From Pseudomonadota bacterium (GTDB lineage Bacteria; Pseudomonadota; Alphaproteobacteria; UBA8366; GCA-2717185): a DNA stretch of 5,765 nucleotides. The DNA lies in assembly GCA_027619655.1 (NCBI GenBank), contig JAQCHR010000264.1, positions 1-5,765 of the forward strand. The letters are read 5' to 3'. The notes below the pieces were generated by a model. It was not told the origin of the DNA. It ran no database searches and worked only from the letters and a program-made list of their open reading frames with translations. The first letter of the stretch is position 1. Each line of letters starts with the position of its first letter. The position numbers and the translations under genes are program-made. This document shows positions 1 to 5,716 of the stretch, piece by piece.

Positions 1-724
1 CCACGACGAAGCGGCCGTTATTGACGATATTCGCATGGGTCAGGGTCGCGCCCTTCGGCGTGCCGGTCGTGCCGCTGGTGAACTGGATATTGATCGGGTC
101 GTCCGGATCCAGGCTTGCGGCAATCGCATCCACATCAATACCGGCCCCCCTGCCGGCCAGGTCGTCAAAATTGAGCATGCCCGGGCTCCGTTCCGCCCCC
201 ATGCGGAACACAAAACGCAAATCCGGCAATCGCGCTGCGTTCAGCGCCCCCGGTGCCGCCGTATCGATTTCGGGCGCCAGTTCGCGAATCATTGCGATAT
301 AGTTGCTGGTCCGGAACCGGTCGGCGATAAGCAGCGCGCGGCAACCGACATTCCGGAGCGCGAATTCCAGCTCCGACAAGCGGTAGGCCGGGTTGATATT
401 GACCAGGATCAGCCCGATCTTCGCGCTGGCGAATTGCAGCAGCACCCATTCCGGCCTGTTCGGCGACCAGACGCCGATGCGGTCGCCCTTCCGCAACCCC
501 AGCGCCGCGAGACCCGCCGCAATCGCATCGGTTTCCGCAGCGAATTCCCGGTAGGTCCGCCGATATCCATGCGCGCCAAACACCAGGGCCTCCCGGTCCG
601 GGAATTGCGCCGCCGTTTCCGCCAGCATCTGCGGAATCGTTTTCCGCCAGAGCGGCTGGCGCGTATCGCCGATGACATGCGAAACGCCCCCGCGCGGCCG
701 CGGGTCGAAAACCCCGTCTGCCAT
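1..724 (-). CDS. AMP-forming acyl-CoA synthetase (ACSF2-like), N-terminal part, 3' end outside window
   Basis: Partial gene: 241 codons are present and the reading frame runs off the left edge. Enzymes of this family activate a carboxylic acid with ATP to an acyl-AMP and then form the CoA thioester in the cytoplasm. Visible features are the N-terminal phrase TRQPLWRKTIPQML (residues 21-34), WSPNRPEWV (87-94), NINPAYRLSELEFALRNVGC (109-128), and the AMP-binding signature TSGTTGTPKG (216-225) followed by THANIVNN. The NPAY...ELE...VGC pattern and the PGAL...LPDL segment (158-169) resemble the ACSF2/FadD-like medium-chain group; full-length members have roughly 550 residues, so more than half is missing. 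ATG at 724 is the only ATG after the in-frame stop just upstream. The C-terminal domain and the substrate-determining residues lie outside the window, so the acyl substrate cannot be named. It is divergent from the small gene at 858. Family assignment is strong; the subgroup is a judgement. Confidence 0.9.
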   Translation of the reverse strand, partial: MADGVFDPRPRGGVSHVIGDTRQPLWRKTIPQMLAETAAQFPDREALVFGAHGYRRTYREFAAETDAIAAGLAALGLRKGDRIGVWSPNRPEWVLLQFASAKIGLILVNINPAYRLSELEFALRNVGCRALLIADRFRTSNYIAMIRELAPEIDTAAPGALNAARLPDLRFVFRMGAERSPGMLNFDDLAGRGAGIDVDAIAASLDPDDPINIQFTSGTTGTPKGATLTHANIVNNGRFVV

Positions 725-732
725 TGTATCGC

Positions 733-760
733 CGGCGGAAATTTTGCCCGCCGCCTTCCC
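733..760 (-). promoter_or_regulatory. Shine-Dalgarno sequence separated from the start codon by a GC hairpin
   Basis: Reading the minus strand toward the acyl-CoA synthetase ATG (724), the only good ribosome binding sequence is GGGAAGG (760-754). It sits 29 bases before the ATG, too far for normal use. Immediately after it lies CGGCGG (753-748), a 9-base AT-rich loop, and the exact complement CCGCCG (738-733), then 8 bases and the ATG. If the 6-bp stem forms, it removes 21 bases and leaves an effective spacing of 8. The sequence is seen directly; the functional reading is inference. In GC-rich DNA a 6-bp stem can occur by chance. Confidence 0.35.
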
Positions 761-807
761 TGTTCAACTGGTGATTTTCTAGCATATTGCCGGACGAATC
801 CGAAGCC

Positions 808-836
808 TTGACCAATCCGGCGACAGCATGGATTCT
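808..836 (+). promoter_or_regulatory. weak promoter-like element before the small unknown gene
   Basis: TTGACC at 808-813 matches five of six bases of the sigma-70 -35 consensus. Seventeen bases later GATTCT (831-836) is a poor -10 match (three of six). If used, transcription would begin near 843, downstream of ATG 828, which would favour the start at 858. This is a pattern match only. Confidence 0.2.
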
Positions 837-857
837 GCCGCAAATGAAAGTACTGCC

Positions 858-1202
858 ATGCCCCCCAAACGCAACCCGCTGAACCTCAACAAGCTTCAGC
901 TCAAGACCCTGATATTGCTACAGGAACTGGCCAAGCTGCCTGATATGGCGACGCCGAACGCTGCAACCGGCGCCGTCACGATTACCGGATTCCCGCCGGC
1001 CCATGGCAATCATTTCCATATGGGCCCCTGGCTGGTCATGGGGCGCGATGCGACCGGGCTGCATAACGAGGCGGTGTGGCGGGCGCTTGAGCGCAAGGAT
1101 CTGGCGCAGGGTACCTTCCCTGTCGCGATCACCCTGTCCCCGGCCGGCATCGCCTACGAAACCCATATGCAGGGCGAAATCCTGCACGGCTCGGATCACT
1201 AG
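858..1202 (+). CDS. conserved-looking small protein of unknown function (114 aa)
   Basis: I do not recognise a characterised family. The product has 114 residues. It starts with a basic stretch MPPKRNPLNLN, then a predicted amphipathic helix (LQLKTLILLQELAKLP, residues 13-28), a VTITGFPPAHGNHFHMG segment (40-56) with three histidines (H49, H52, H54), and a C-terminal ALERKDLAQG...ITLSPAGIAYET stretch (76-102). The last part reads like a helix followed by the wing of a winged-helix fold (LT/S-PAG-xxY), but that is only a resemblance. There is no signal peptide, membrane segment or cysteine. I chose ATG 858 because a weak GAAAG lies 7 bases upstream and the basic N-terminus begins there; ATG 828 in the same frame would add ten residues but has no ribosome binding site. 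It is convergent with the fumarylacetoacetate hydrolase gene and divergent from the acyl-CoA synthetase, so it is probably transcribed alone. A GC-rich reading frame with sensible protein composition makes a real gene likely. Confidence 0.75.
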   Translation: MPPKRNPLNLNKLQLKTLILLQELAKLPDMATPNAATGAVTITGFPPAHGNHFHMGPWLVMGRDATGLHNEAVWRALERKDLAQGTFPVAITLSPAGIAYETHMQGEILHGSDH

Positions 1203-1211
1203 GATCTGATC

Positions 1212-1243
1212 GGCCTGATGGGCTACCGAATCCGGATCAGGCC
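1212..1243. terminator. stem-loop at the convergent gene junction, possible terminator without T-tract
   Basis: GGCCTGAT (1212-1219) is perfectly complementary to ATCAGGCC (1236-1243) across a 16-base loop. It sits directly between the stop of the plus-strand small gene (1202) and the stop of the minus-strand hydrolase (1237-1239), with one arm covering the last codons of the latter. The position fits a bidirectional transcription terminator for the two convergent genes. Neither side is followed by a run of T, so a classical intrinsic terminator is not supported; it could equally protect RNA 3' ends or be chance. Confidence 0.35.
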
Positions 1244-2217
1244 TGCCGGACCCGCTGGTCGATGGCGCCGAAGACCGACTGGCCGTCCGCATCCACCATT
1301 TCGATCCGCACCCGGTCGCCGAACGCCATGAAGGGCGTTTTCGGCGCGCCGGTTTCGATCGTTTCGATCATCCGCCGCTCTGCGATGCAGCTGGAGCCGG
1401 CGTCACGATTGCGATTGGAGACGGTGCCCGAGCCGATAATCGTTCCGGCGGCAAGCGAGCGTGTCTTTGCAGCATGGGCAATCAGCGCGGGAAAATCGAA
1501 ATTCATGTCCTTGCCGGCGTCGGTCCGGCCAAAGCATTCGCCGTTATAATCGACGCGGACCGGGCCGTGCAGTTTCCCGCCGTCCCATATCGCACCCAGC
1601 GTATCCGGTGTCACCGCCAGCGGCGCGAAGGCGGATGCCGGTTTGCCATGGATGAAGCCGAAACTCTTCGCCACCCCGCCCGGGATCAGGTTGCGCAGGC
1701 TGACATCGTTCAGGAGTACGACCAACAGGATATGCGCCGCCGCGTCCTTCGCGGCGATGCCCATCGGCACCCTGTCGACGATAACACCGATTTCCGCCTC
1801 GAAATCGATGCCCCAGGCTTCATCCGCGGCGAGGATATCGTCCGTCGGCCCGAGGAACTGGTCGCTCAAGCCCTGATACATCATCGGGTCGCTGAGAAAA
1901 CTCGCCGGCATTTCGGCCCCCCGCGCCTTGCGCACCAGTTCGGCGTGGTTCAGATAGGCGCTGCCGTCGAGGAACTGGTAGGCGCGCGGCAGCGGCGATT
2001 CAAACACCCGCCCCTGCAGGGAAATCGCGCCCTCCGCCCTGCCCTTGTTCAGCGCGACATACAGTGATTCCAGCGCCGGGCTGGTGTCGCTCCAATGTTC
2101 CAGCGCCAGTTGCCAGTTCGCCACGACGATCCGTGCCGATACGGCCGTGGCATGGTCGCGGGACACGACGACCGGCATGCCGTCCAGGCTGCCGTCGCGC
2201 AACGATCCCAGTTTCAT
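1237..2217 (-). CDS. fumarylacetoacetate hydrolase family protein
   Basis: The 326-residue product belongs to the FAH superfamily, whose founding member hydrolyses fumarylacetoacetate to fumarate and acetoacetate at the end of tyrosine breakdown, using a divalent metal. The N-terminal ~75 residues look like the small FAH N-domain; the catalytic domain follows. Residues matching those known in mammalian FAH can be placed: D84 and H91 (same seven-residue spacing as D126/H133), E140 and E142 in DFEAEIG (E199/E201), D171 and R175 in LNDVSLR (D233/R237), K184 in AKSFG (K253), T265 in GSGTVSN (T350) and probably E280 (E364). The active site therefore looks intact. ATG 2217 overlaps the stop of the upstream dioxygenase gene (ATGA), and GGAAGG lies 7 bases ahead, so translation is coupled. 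The neighbouring homogentisate dioxygenase supports a true fumarylacetoacetase role, but the superfamily also holds decarboxylases, hydratases and acylpyruvate hydrolases, so the substrate is inferred. Confidence 0.93.
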   Translation of the reverse strand: MKLGSLRDGSLDGMPVVVSRDHATAVSARIVVANWQLALEHWSDTSPALESLYVALNKGRAEGAISLQGRVFESPLPRAYQFLDGSAYLNHAELVRKARGAEMPASFLSDPMMYQGLSDQFLGPTDDILAADEAWGIDFEAEIGVIVDRVPMGIAAKDAAAHILLVVLLNDVSLRNLIPGGVAKSFGFIHGKPASAFAPLAVTPDTLGAIWDGGKLHGPVRVDYNGECFGRTDAGKDMNFDFPALIAHAAKTRSLAAGTIIGSGTVSNRNRDAGSSCIAERRMIETIETGAPKTPFMAFGDRVRIEMVDADGQSVFGAIDQRVRQA

Positions 2218-3344
2218 GTGTTGCCCTTCCAGCTGTCCACATAGCCGGTGAATTCGACGCCTTCGGGCAGATCGCCCGGAACCAGCGCGTCGCGGGCGTC
2301 CAGCATTACCGCCACCTCGTCCGTATGGGTCTTGCGCGGCGTGAAGGCCGCGCCCAGCGCCTTGGGGTGCGGCCCATGGGTAAATCCGCAGGGATGGAAG
2401 GTCACCATGCCGGGATGGATATTATCGCGGCTGAAGAAATCACCCTGATGGTAGAAGATGACCTCATCGTAATCGTCGTTATTATGGAAGAACGGCACCT
2501 TCAGGGCGCCCGGATCGGTTTCGAACGGTCGCGGCACAAAGGTGCAGACAACGAATCGCCTGCTCAGGAATGTCGTATGGGCGGATGGCGGCAGGTGATA
2601 GCGGTGGCTGGTCAGCGGCCGGATGTCGCGCCAGTTGATGCTGACCGGCGACAGGTCGCCATGCCAGCCGACCGCATCCAGCGGGTTGAACGGGTAGGTC
2701 GCGGTCGATACCGCGCCGCTGCGCTTGATCCGCACCCGCCATTCGGTTTCGTCCTGCTGCGCCAGGAAGGCGTCGTCGATGGCTGGCGCCCGCAGCATCG
2801 CCGGGTCGAAGATCGCCTGCGGTCCGAGCATACCCTTTTCGGGCAGACGGTAGGATTCACCGGTTGCCTCGATCATCAGGAAGGCCGCGTCGCCGGTACA
2901 GGCAACCCGCCACATGGTGCCGCGCGGCAGGACAATGTAATCGCCCTCGCTGAAGGCCAACCTGCCGTAATCGCAGAACAATTCGCCCTTTCCCTGATGC
3001 ACGAACAGCAATTCGTCGCCGTCGGCGTTGCGCGCCAGGTGATCCATGGCCCCTGCAGTACGCCAGAATCGCATCGCCACATGGGAGTTCGACAGGACCA
3101 GCCGCGCCGTCCAGGGCGAGGCTTCTACCGCGTTCAGCCGCGTCAGGTCATAGGCGTGCGGGCGCAGCGGCCCCTCGAAATTCGTCCACCCCGTCGGCGG
3201 ATGGCGGTGATGCATCTGCGTCGCCGGGCCGAAAAAACCCTCCCGGCCCAGTTCCCGTTCATAGGTGCCTTCGGGCAGGTCGACATGCGCCTGGCGCGAT
3301 GCCGTGCCCTCAACCCGGGGAAACGATATCCATCGGTCCGCCAT
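2214..3344 (-). CDS. hmgA: homogentisate 1,2-dioxygenase, short form
   Basis: The 376-residue product resembles homogentisate 1,2-dioxygenase, a non-haem Fe(II) enzyme that opens the homogentisate ring to 4-maleylacetoacetate in tyrosine/phenylalanine catabolism. Typical enzymes have about 430-445 residues, so this is a shorter form. The N-terminal half has cupin-like text: GDELLFVHQGKGELFCDYG (109-127) and FSEGDYIVLPRGTMWRV (131-147). The C-terminal half holds the likely iron site: H287 in PFFHNND, E294 in YDEVIFYHQG and H323 in CGFTHGPHP, with spacing close to the known His-Glu-His triad (H335, E341, H371 in human); H256 in PSAHTTF may be the catalytic base. The start at ATG 3344 is backed by GAGGG 7 bases upstream. 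It is the first gene of a two-gene unit with the FAH-family gene, overlapping it by four bases, and is divergent from aroQ. The partner enzyme makes the pathway assignment credible; a related gentisate-like or other cupin dioxygenase activity is not excluded. Confidence 0.85.
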   Translation of the reverse strand: MADRWISFPRVEGTASRQAHVDLPEGTYERELGREGFFGPATQMHHRHPPTGWTNFEGPLRPHAYDLTRLNAVEASPWTARLVLSNSHVAMRFWRTAGAMDHLARNADGDELLFVHQGKGELFCDYGRLAFSEGDYIVLPRGTMWRVACTGDAAFLMIEATGESYRLPEKGMLGPQAIFDPAMLRAPAIDDAFLAQQDETEWRVRIKRSGAVSTATYPFNPLDAVGWHGDLSPVSINWRDIRPLTSHRYHLPPSAHTTFLSRRFVVCTFVPRPFETDPGALKVPFFHNNDDYDEVIFYHQGDFFSRDNIHPGMVTFHPCGFTHGPHPKALGAAFTPRKTHTDEVAVMLDARDALVPGDLPEGVEFTGYVDSWKGNT

Positions 3345-3371
3345 GCGGTGTCCCTCTAAAGACTTGCCTGT

Positions 3372-3400
3372 TTCTTACGTGTCACGGCAAATGTTATAAC
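3372..3400 (+). promoter_or_regulatory. possible promoter of the aroQ-accBC operon in the divergent intergenic region
   Basis: TATAAC at 3395-3400 is a good -10 match (five of six). A weak -35-like TTCTTA at 3372-3377 stands 17 bases before it. The stretch around it is AT-rich compared with its surroundings and lies 50-80 bases ahead of the aroQ start. A 5-bp inverted repeat TTGCC (3364-3368) and GGCAA (3386-3390) overlaps the element and could be an operator half-site pair, but is short enough to be chance. Confidence 0.35.
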
Positions 3401-3452
3401 CCATCTGATCACGGGATCGAACTACGGCGCAATTCCACCGGAAAGGACAACG

Positions 3453-3899
3453 ATGGCGGTAACGCCCCAGTTTCTGATTTTAAACGGACCAAACCTCAAT
3501 ATGCTGGGCGTTCGGCAACCTGAAATATACGGCTCCGACACGCTGGCCGATATCGAACGGATGTGCCGCGACCACAGCCAGAAAATCGACGTGGAAATCG
3601 ATTTCCGCCAGTCGAACCATGAAGGCGAGTTGGTTACCTGGATTCAGGAAGCCCGCGATATACAGGACGGGATCATTATCAATGCCGGCGCCTATACGCA
3701 CACCTCGGTGGCGCTGCTCGATGCCCTGTCGCTGACCGACCTGCCGATCATCGAACTGCATATTTCAAACATCTTCAAGCGCGATTCCTTCCGTCACCAT
3801 TCGTATATTTCGCCGGTCGCGACCGGCGTGATCTGCGGGCTTGGCCCGCGCGGCTATGTGGTCGCAATGGACGCACTCTTCGGACTTCTGGATATCTGA
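3453..3899 (+). CDS. aroQ: 3-dehydroquinate dehydratase, type II
   Basis: This 148-residue protein catalyses dehydration of 3-dehydroquinate to 3-dehydroshikimate, the third step of the shikimate pathway to chorismate; the type II enzyme is a cytoplasmic dodecamer of flavodoxin-like subunits. The length is normal for the family. Signature text is complete: LNGPNLNMLGVRQPEIYG (10-27), with R21 and Y26 on the active-site lid; QSNHEGELVTWI (53-64); INAGAYTHTSVAL (76-88), with N77 and H83; ELHISN (101-106), with catalytic H103; and R110/FR114..SYISP (R114, S117). All known catalytic positions are present. The start ATG has GAAAGGA five bases upstream. It is the first gene of the operon and ends one base before accB. 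The order aroQ-accB-accC is a common alphaproteobacterial arrangement. Confidence 0.98.
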   Translation: MAVTPQFLILNGPNLNMLGVRQPEIYGSDTLADIERMCRDHSQKIDVEIDFRQSNHEGELVTWIQEARDIQDGIIINAGAYTHTSVALLDALSLTDLPIIELHISNIFKRDSFRHHSYISPVATGVICGLGPRGYVVAMDALFGLLDI

Positions 3900-3900
3900 C

Positions 3901-4335
3901 ATGGCCAAGACGACAATCGACAGCAACGCCATCCGCGAACTGGCAAAACTCCTGGAAGAAACCGGGTTGAGCGAAGTGGAGCTGAAGGAAGGCGACCGCA
4001 GCATCCGCGTGGTGCGCAACGGCGCGACCTATATTGCCGCGCCCCACGCGGCGCCGCCCCCCGCCGCATCGGCGGCACCGGCCGGCGCGGACGTAACGGA
4101 AGCCGGCGCCATTACCTCGCCGATGGTCGGCACGATTTACCTGGCATTGGGTCCGGGCGAAGCCCCCTTTGTTTCCGTCGGCTCCAGGGTTGCCGAAGGC
4201 GACACCCTGTTTATCGTCGAAGCGATGAAGGTCATGAACCCGATTCTGGCGGACCGCGCCGGGGTCGTGAAACGCATCCTCGCAAGCGACGCCCAGCCCG
4301 TCGAATTCGGCGAAACGCTGTTGATACTGGAATAG
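3901..4335 (+). CDS. accB: biotin carboxyl carrier protein of acetyl-CoA carboxylase
   Basis: The 144-residue protein carries biotin for acetyl-CoA carboxylase: biotin carboxylase loads CO2 onto it and carboxyltransferase moves the CO2 to acetyl-CoA, giving malonyl-CoA for fatty acid synthesis. An N-terminal helical region (IRELAKLLEETGLSEVELKE, 11-30) and SIRVVR (34-39) match the usual BCCP start. A flexible Ala/Pro linker spans about 46-63. The biotinyl domain begins at ITSPMVGTIY (71-80) and contains EAMKVMNP (107-114), where K110 is the biotinylated lysine. It is slightly shorter than the 156-residue E. coli protein, mainly in the linker. The start at 3901 lies one base after the aroQ stop, with a weak GGA eight bases ahead; an in-frame ATG at 3841 lies inside aroQ and would add a non-homologous tail. 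Confidence 0.98.
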   Translation: MAKTTIDSNAIRELAKLLEETGLSEVELKEGDRSIRVVRNGATYIAAPHAAPPPAASAAPAGADVTEAGAITSPMVGTIYLALGPGEAPFVSVGSRVAEGDTLFIVEAMKVMNPILADRAGVVKRILASDAQPVEFGETLLILE

Positions 4336-4342
4336 AACCGCC

Positions 4343-5683
4343 GTGTTCAAAAAAGTCCTCATCGCCAACCGCGGCGAGATCGCCCTGCGGATTCACCGCG
4401 CCTGCCGGGAAATGGGTATCCAGACCGTCGCCGTGCATTCCACCGCCGATTCCGACGCGATGCATGTCAGGCTGGCGGATGAGTCGGTCTGCATCGGCCC
4501 GCCGCAATCGCGCCTCAGCTATCTCAACGGCCAGGCGATCATGTCCGCGGCAATCATTGCCGGCGCGGATGCGATCCATCCCGGCGTCGGGTTCCTGTCG
4601 GAGAACGCCGAATTCGCCGAAATGGTCGAGGAACACGGCTTTACCTTCATCGGCCCCAGCCCGGACCATATCCGGACCATGGGCGACAAGCTGACCGCCA
4701 AGGAAGCGGTCAAGAAACTCGGCATTTCGGTTGTTCCGGGTTCCGACGGCCCGATCACCGATGATGCGGCAGCTATCCGGATCGCCGCCGATATCGGCTT
4801 TCCTGTTCTCGTCAAGGCCGTGTCCGGCGGCGGCGGGCGCGGCATGAAGGTTGCCCATAGCGCGGCGGAAATTGGCGCGGTCCTGTCGCATTGCCGCGCT
4901 GAATCGATGGCGAGTTTCGGCGACGACACGGTCTATATCGAAAAATACCTCGCCAAGCCCCGGCATATCGAAATCCAGGTATTCGGCGACGGCAAGGGCA
5001 ATGCGATCCATTTCGGCGAACGCGACTGTTCCATGCAGCGCCGGCACCAGAAGGTGATCGAGGAAGCCCCCTCGCCCGCGCTGAGCGACGCGACCCGCAA
5101 CGCCATCGGCAAACGCGCGGCGGATGCGACCGCGGCGCTGAAATACCGCGGCGCCGGCACCTTCGAATTCCTGTACGAGGACGGCGCGTTCCACTTCATC
5201 GAGATGAACACGCGGCTGCAGGTCGAGCACCCCGTCAGCGAGATGATTTCCGGAGTCGATTTGGTCCGGCTGCAACTCCGCGTCGCCGCCGGGCTGCCGC
5301 TCGGCCTCAAGCAGTCGGACATCGTTCTGGCCGGTCACGCCATCGAATGCCGCATAACGGCGGAACACCCCGAAACATTCGCCCCGTCGCCTGGTCTCAT
5401 CACCGAATACCATGCGCCAGGCGGTCCGGGCGTGCGGGTCGATTCCGCGCTGTATACCGGTTACCGCGTCTCGCCACATTACGACAGCCTCGTATCCAAG
5501 CTGATTGTCCACGCGGATACCCGCGCGGAATGCGTCATGCGCATGCAGCGGGCGCTGGACGAGTGCGTTATCAGCGGCATCGAAACCACAATCCCCTTGC
5601 ACCGGCACCTGCTTTCGGAAAAGGATTTCCAGTCCGGTAAATACGATATCCACTGGCTGGAAAAACATCTGGCCCGGTCGTAG
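4343..5683 (+). CDS. accC: biotin carboxylase subunit of acetyl-CoA carboxylase
   Basis: The 446-residue ATP-grasp enzyme carboxylates the biotin on AccB using ATP and bicarbonate; E. coli AccC has 449 residues. The N-domain opens with FKKVLIANRGEIALRI (2-17). The ATP-grasp region shows MGDKLTAKEA (113-122), K158, the glycine-rich GGGGRGM (162-168), EKYL (200-203), ERDCSMQRRHQKVIEEAPSP (226-245, including H235 and K237), and EMNTRLQVEHPVSE (287-300, with E287, N289, R291, Q293, E295). R337 corresponds to the biotin/bicarbonate arginine R338 of E. coli. It starts with GTG, fixed by the conserved N-terminus and the 7-base gap from accB; GGAA lies about ten bases ahead. Unusual points: V82 where the motif HPGYGFLSEN normally has tyrosine, and RITAEHP (337-343) in place of RINAEDP. 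The operon context argues for the housekeeping acetyl-CoA carboxylase rather than a propionyl- or methylcrotonyl-CoA carboxylase subunit, which is also much longer. Confidence 0.98.
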   Translation: MFKKVLIANRGEIALRIHRACREMGIQTVAVHSTADSDAMHVRLADESVCIGPPQSRLSYLNGQAIMSAAIIAGADAIHPGVGFLSENAEFAEMVEEHGFTFIGPSPDHIRTMGDKLTAKEAVKKLGISVVPGSDGPITDDAAAIRIAADIGFPVLVKAVSGGGGRGMKVAHSAAEIGAVLSHCRAESMASFGDDTVYIEKYLAKPRHIEIQVFGDGKGNAIHFGERDCSMQRRHQKVIEEAPSPALSDATRNAIGKRAADATAALKYRGAGTFEFLYEDGAFHFIEMNTRLQVEHPVSEMISGVDLVRLQLRVAAGLPLGLKQSDIVLAGHAIECRITAEHPETFAPSPGLITEYHAPGGPGVRVDSALYTGYRVSPHYDSLVSKLIVHADTRAECVMRMQRALDECVISGIETTIPLHRHLLSEKDFQSGKYDIHWLEKHLARS

Positions 5684-5716
5684 GGCACGGCAACCCGCGG
5701 GAGGCGCGAGACAGGC

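Noticed and set aside
35..811. 258-codon plus-strand frame and overlapping minus-strand frames (165-815, 409-843) across the synthetase region
   Set aside because: The minus frame starting at 724 gives the AMP-binding signature and ACSF2-like motifs throughout; the others are Arg/Gly/Pro-rich shadows.
1474..2067. 197-codon plus-strand frame opposite the hydrolase gene
   Set aside because: It is antisense to an FAH-family gene with its catalytic residues intact; no motif or ribosome binding site supports it.
2064..3359. 431-codon open frame on the plus strand opposite the dioxygenase
   Set aside because: It lies antisense to a gene with recognisable catalytic motifs, is rich in Arg/Gln/Val without any family pattern, and has no ribosome binding site. 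Such frames arise from GC-biased third positions.
3356..3391. promoter for hmgA on the minus strand (TTGCCG, 17 bases, GCAAGT)
   Set aside because: The -35 match is fair but the -10 hexamer has almost no similarity to TATAAT, so I do not call it; a promoter must lie in 3345-3452, but I cannot place it.
3841..3900. upstream in-frame start extending accB by 20 residues
   Set aside because: The extension lies inside aroQ and is unlike BCCP N-termini; MAKTTIDSNAIRELAKLL at 3901 is a typical BCCP start one base after the aroQ stop.
4232..5668. 478-codon open frame on the minus strand opposite accC
   Set aside because: It is the antisense of a highly conserved biotin carboxylase and shows no recognisable domain; its length is explained by the GC bias of accC.
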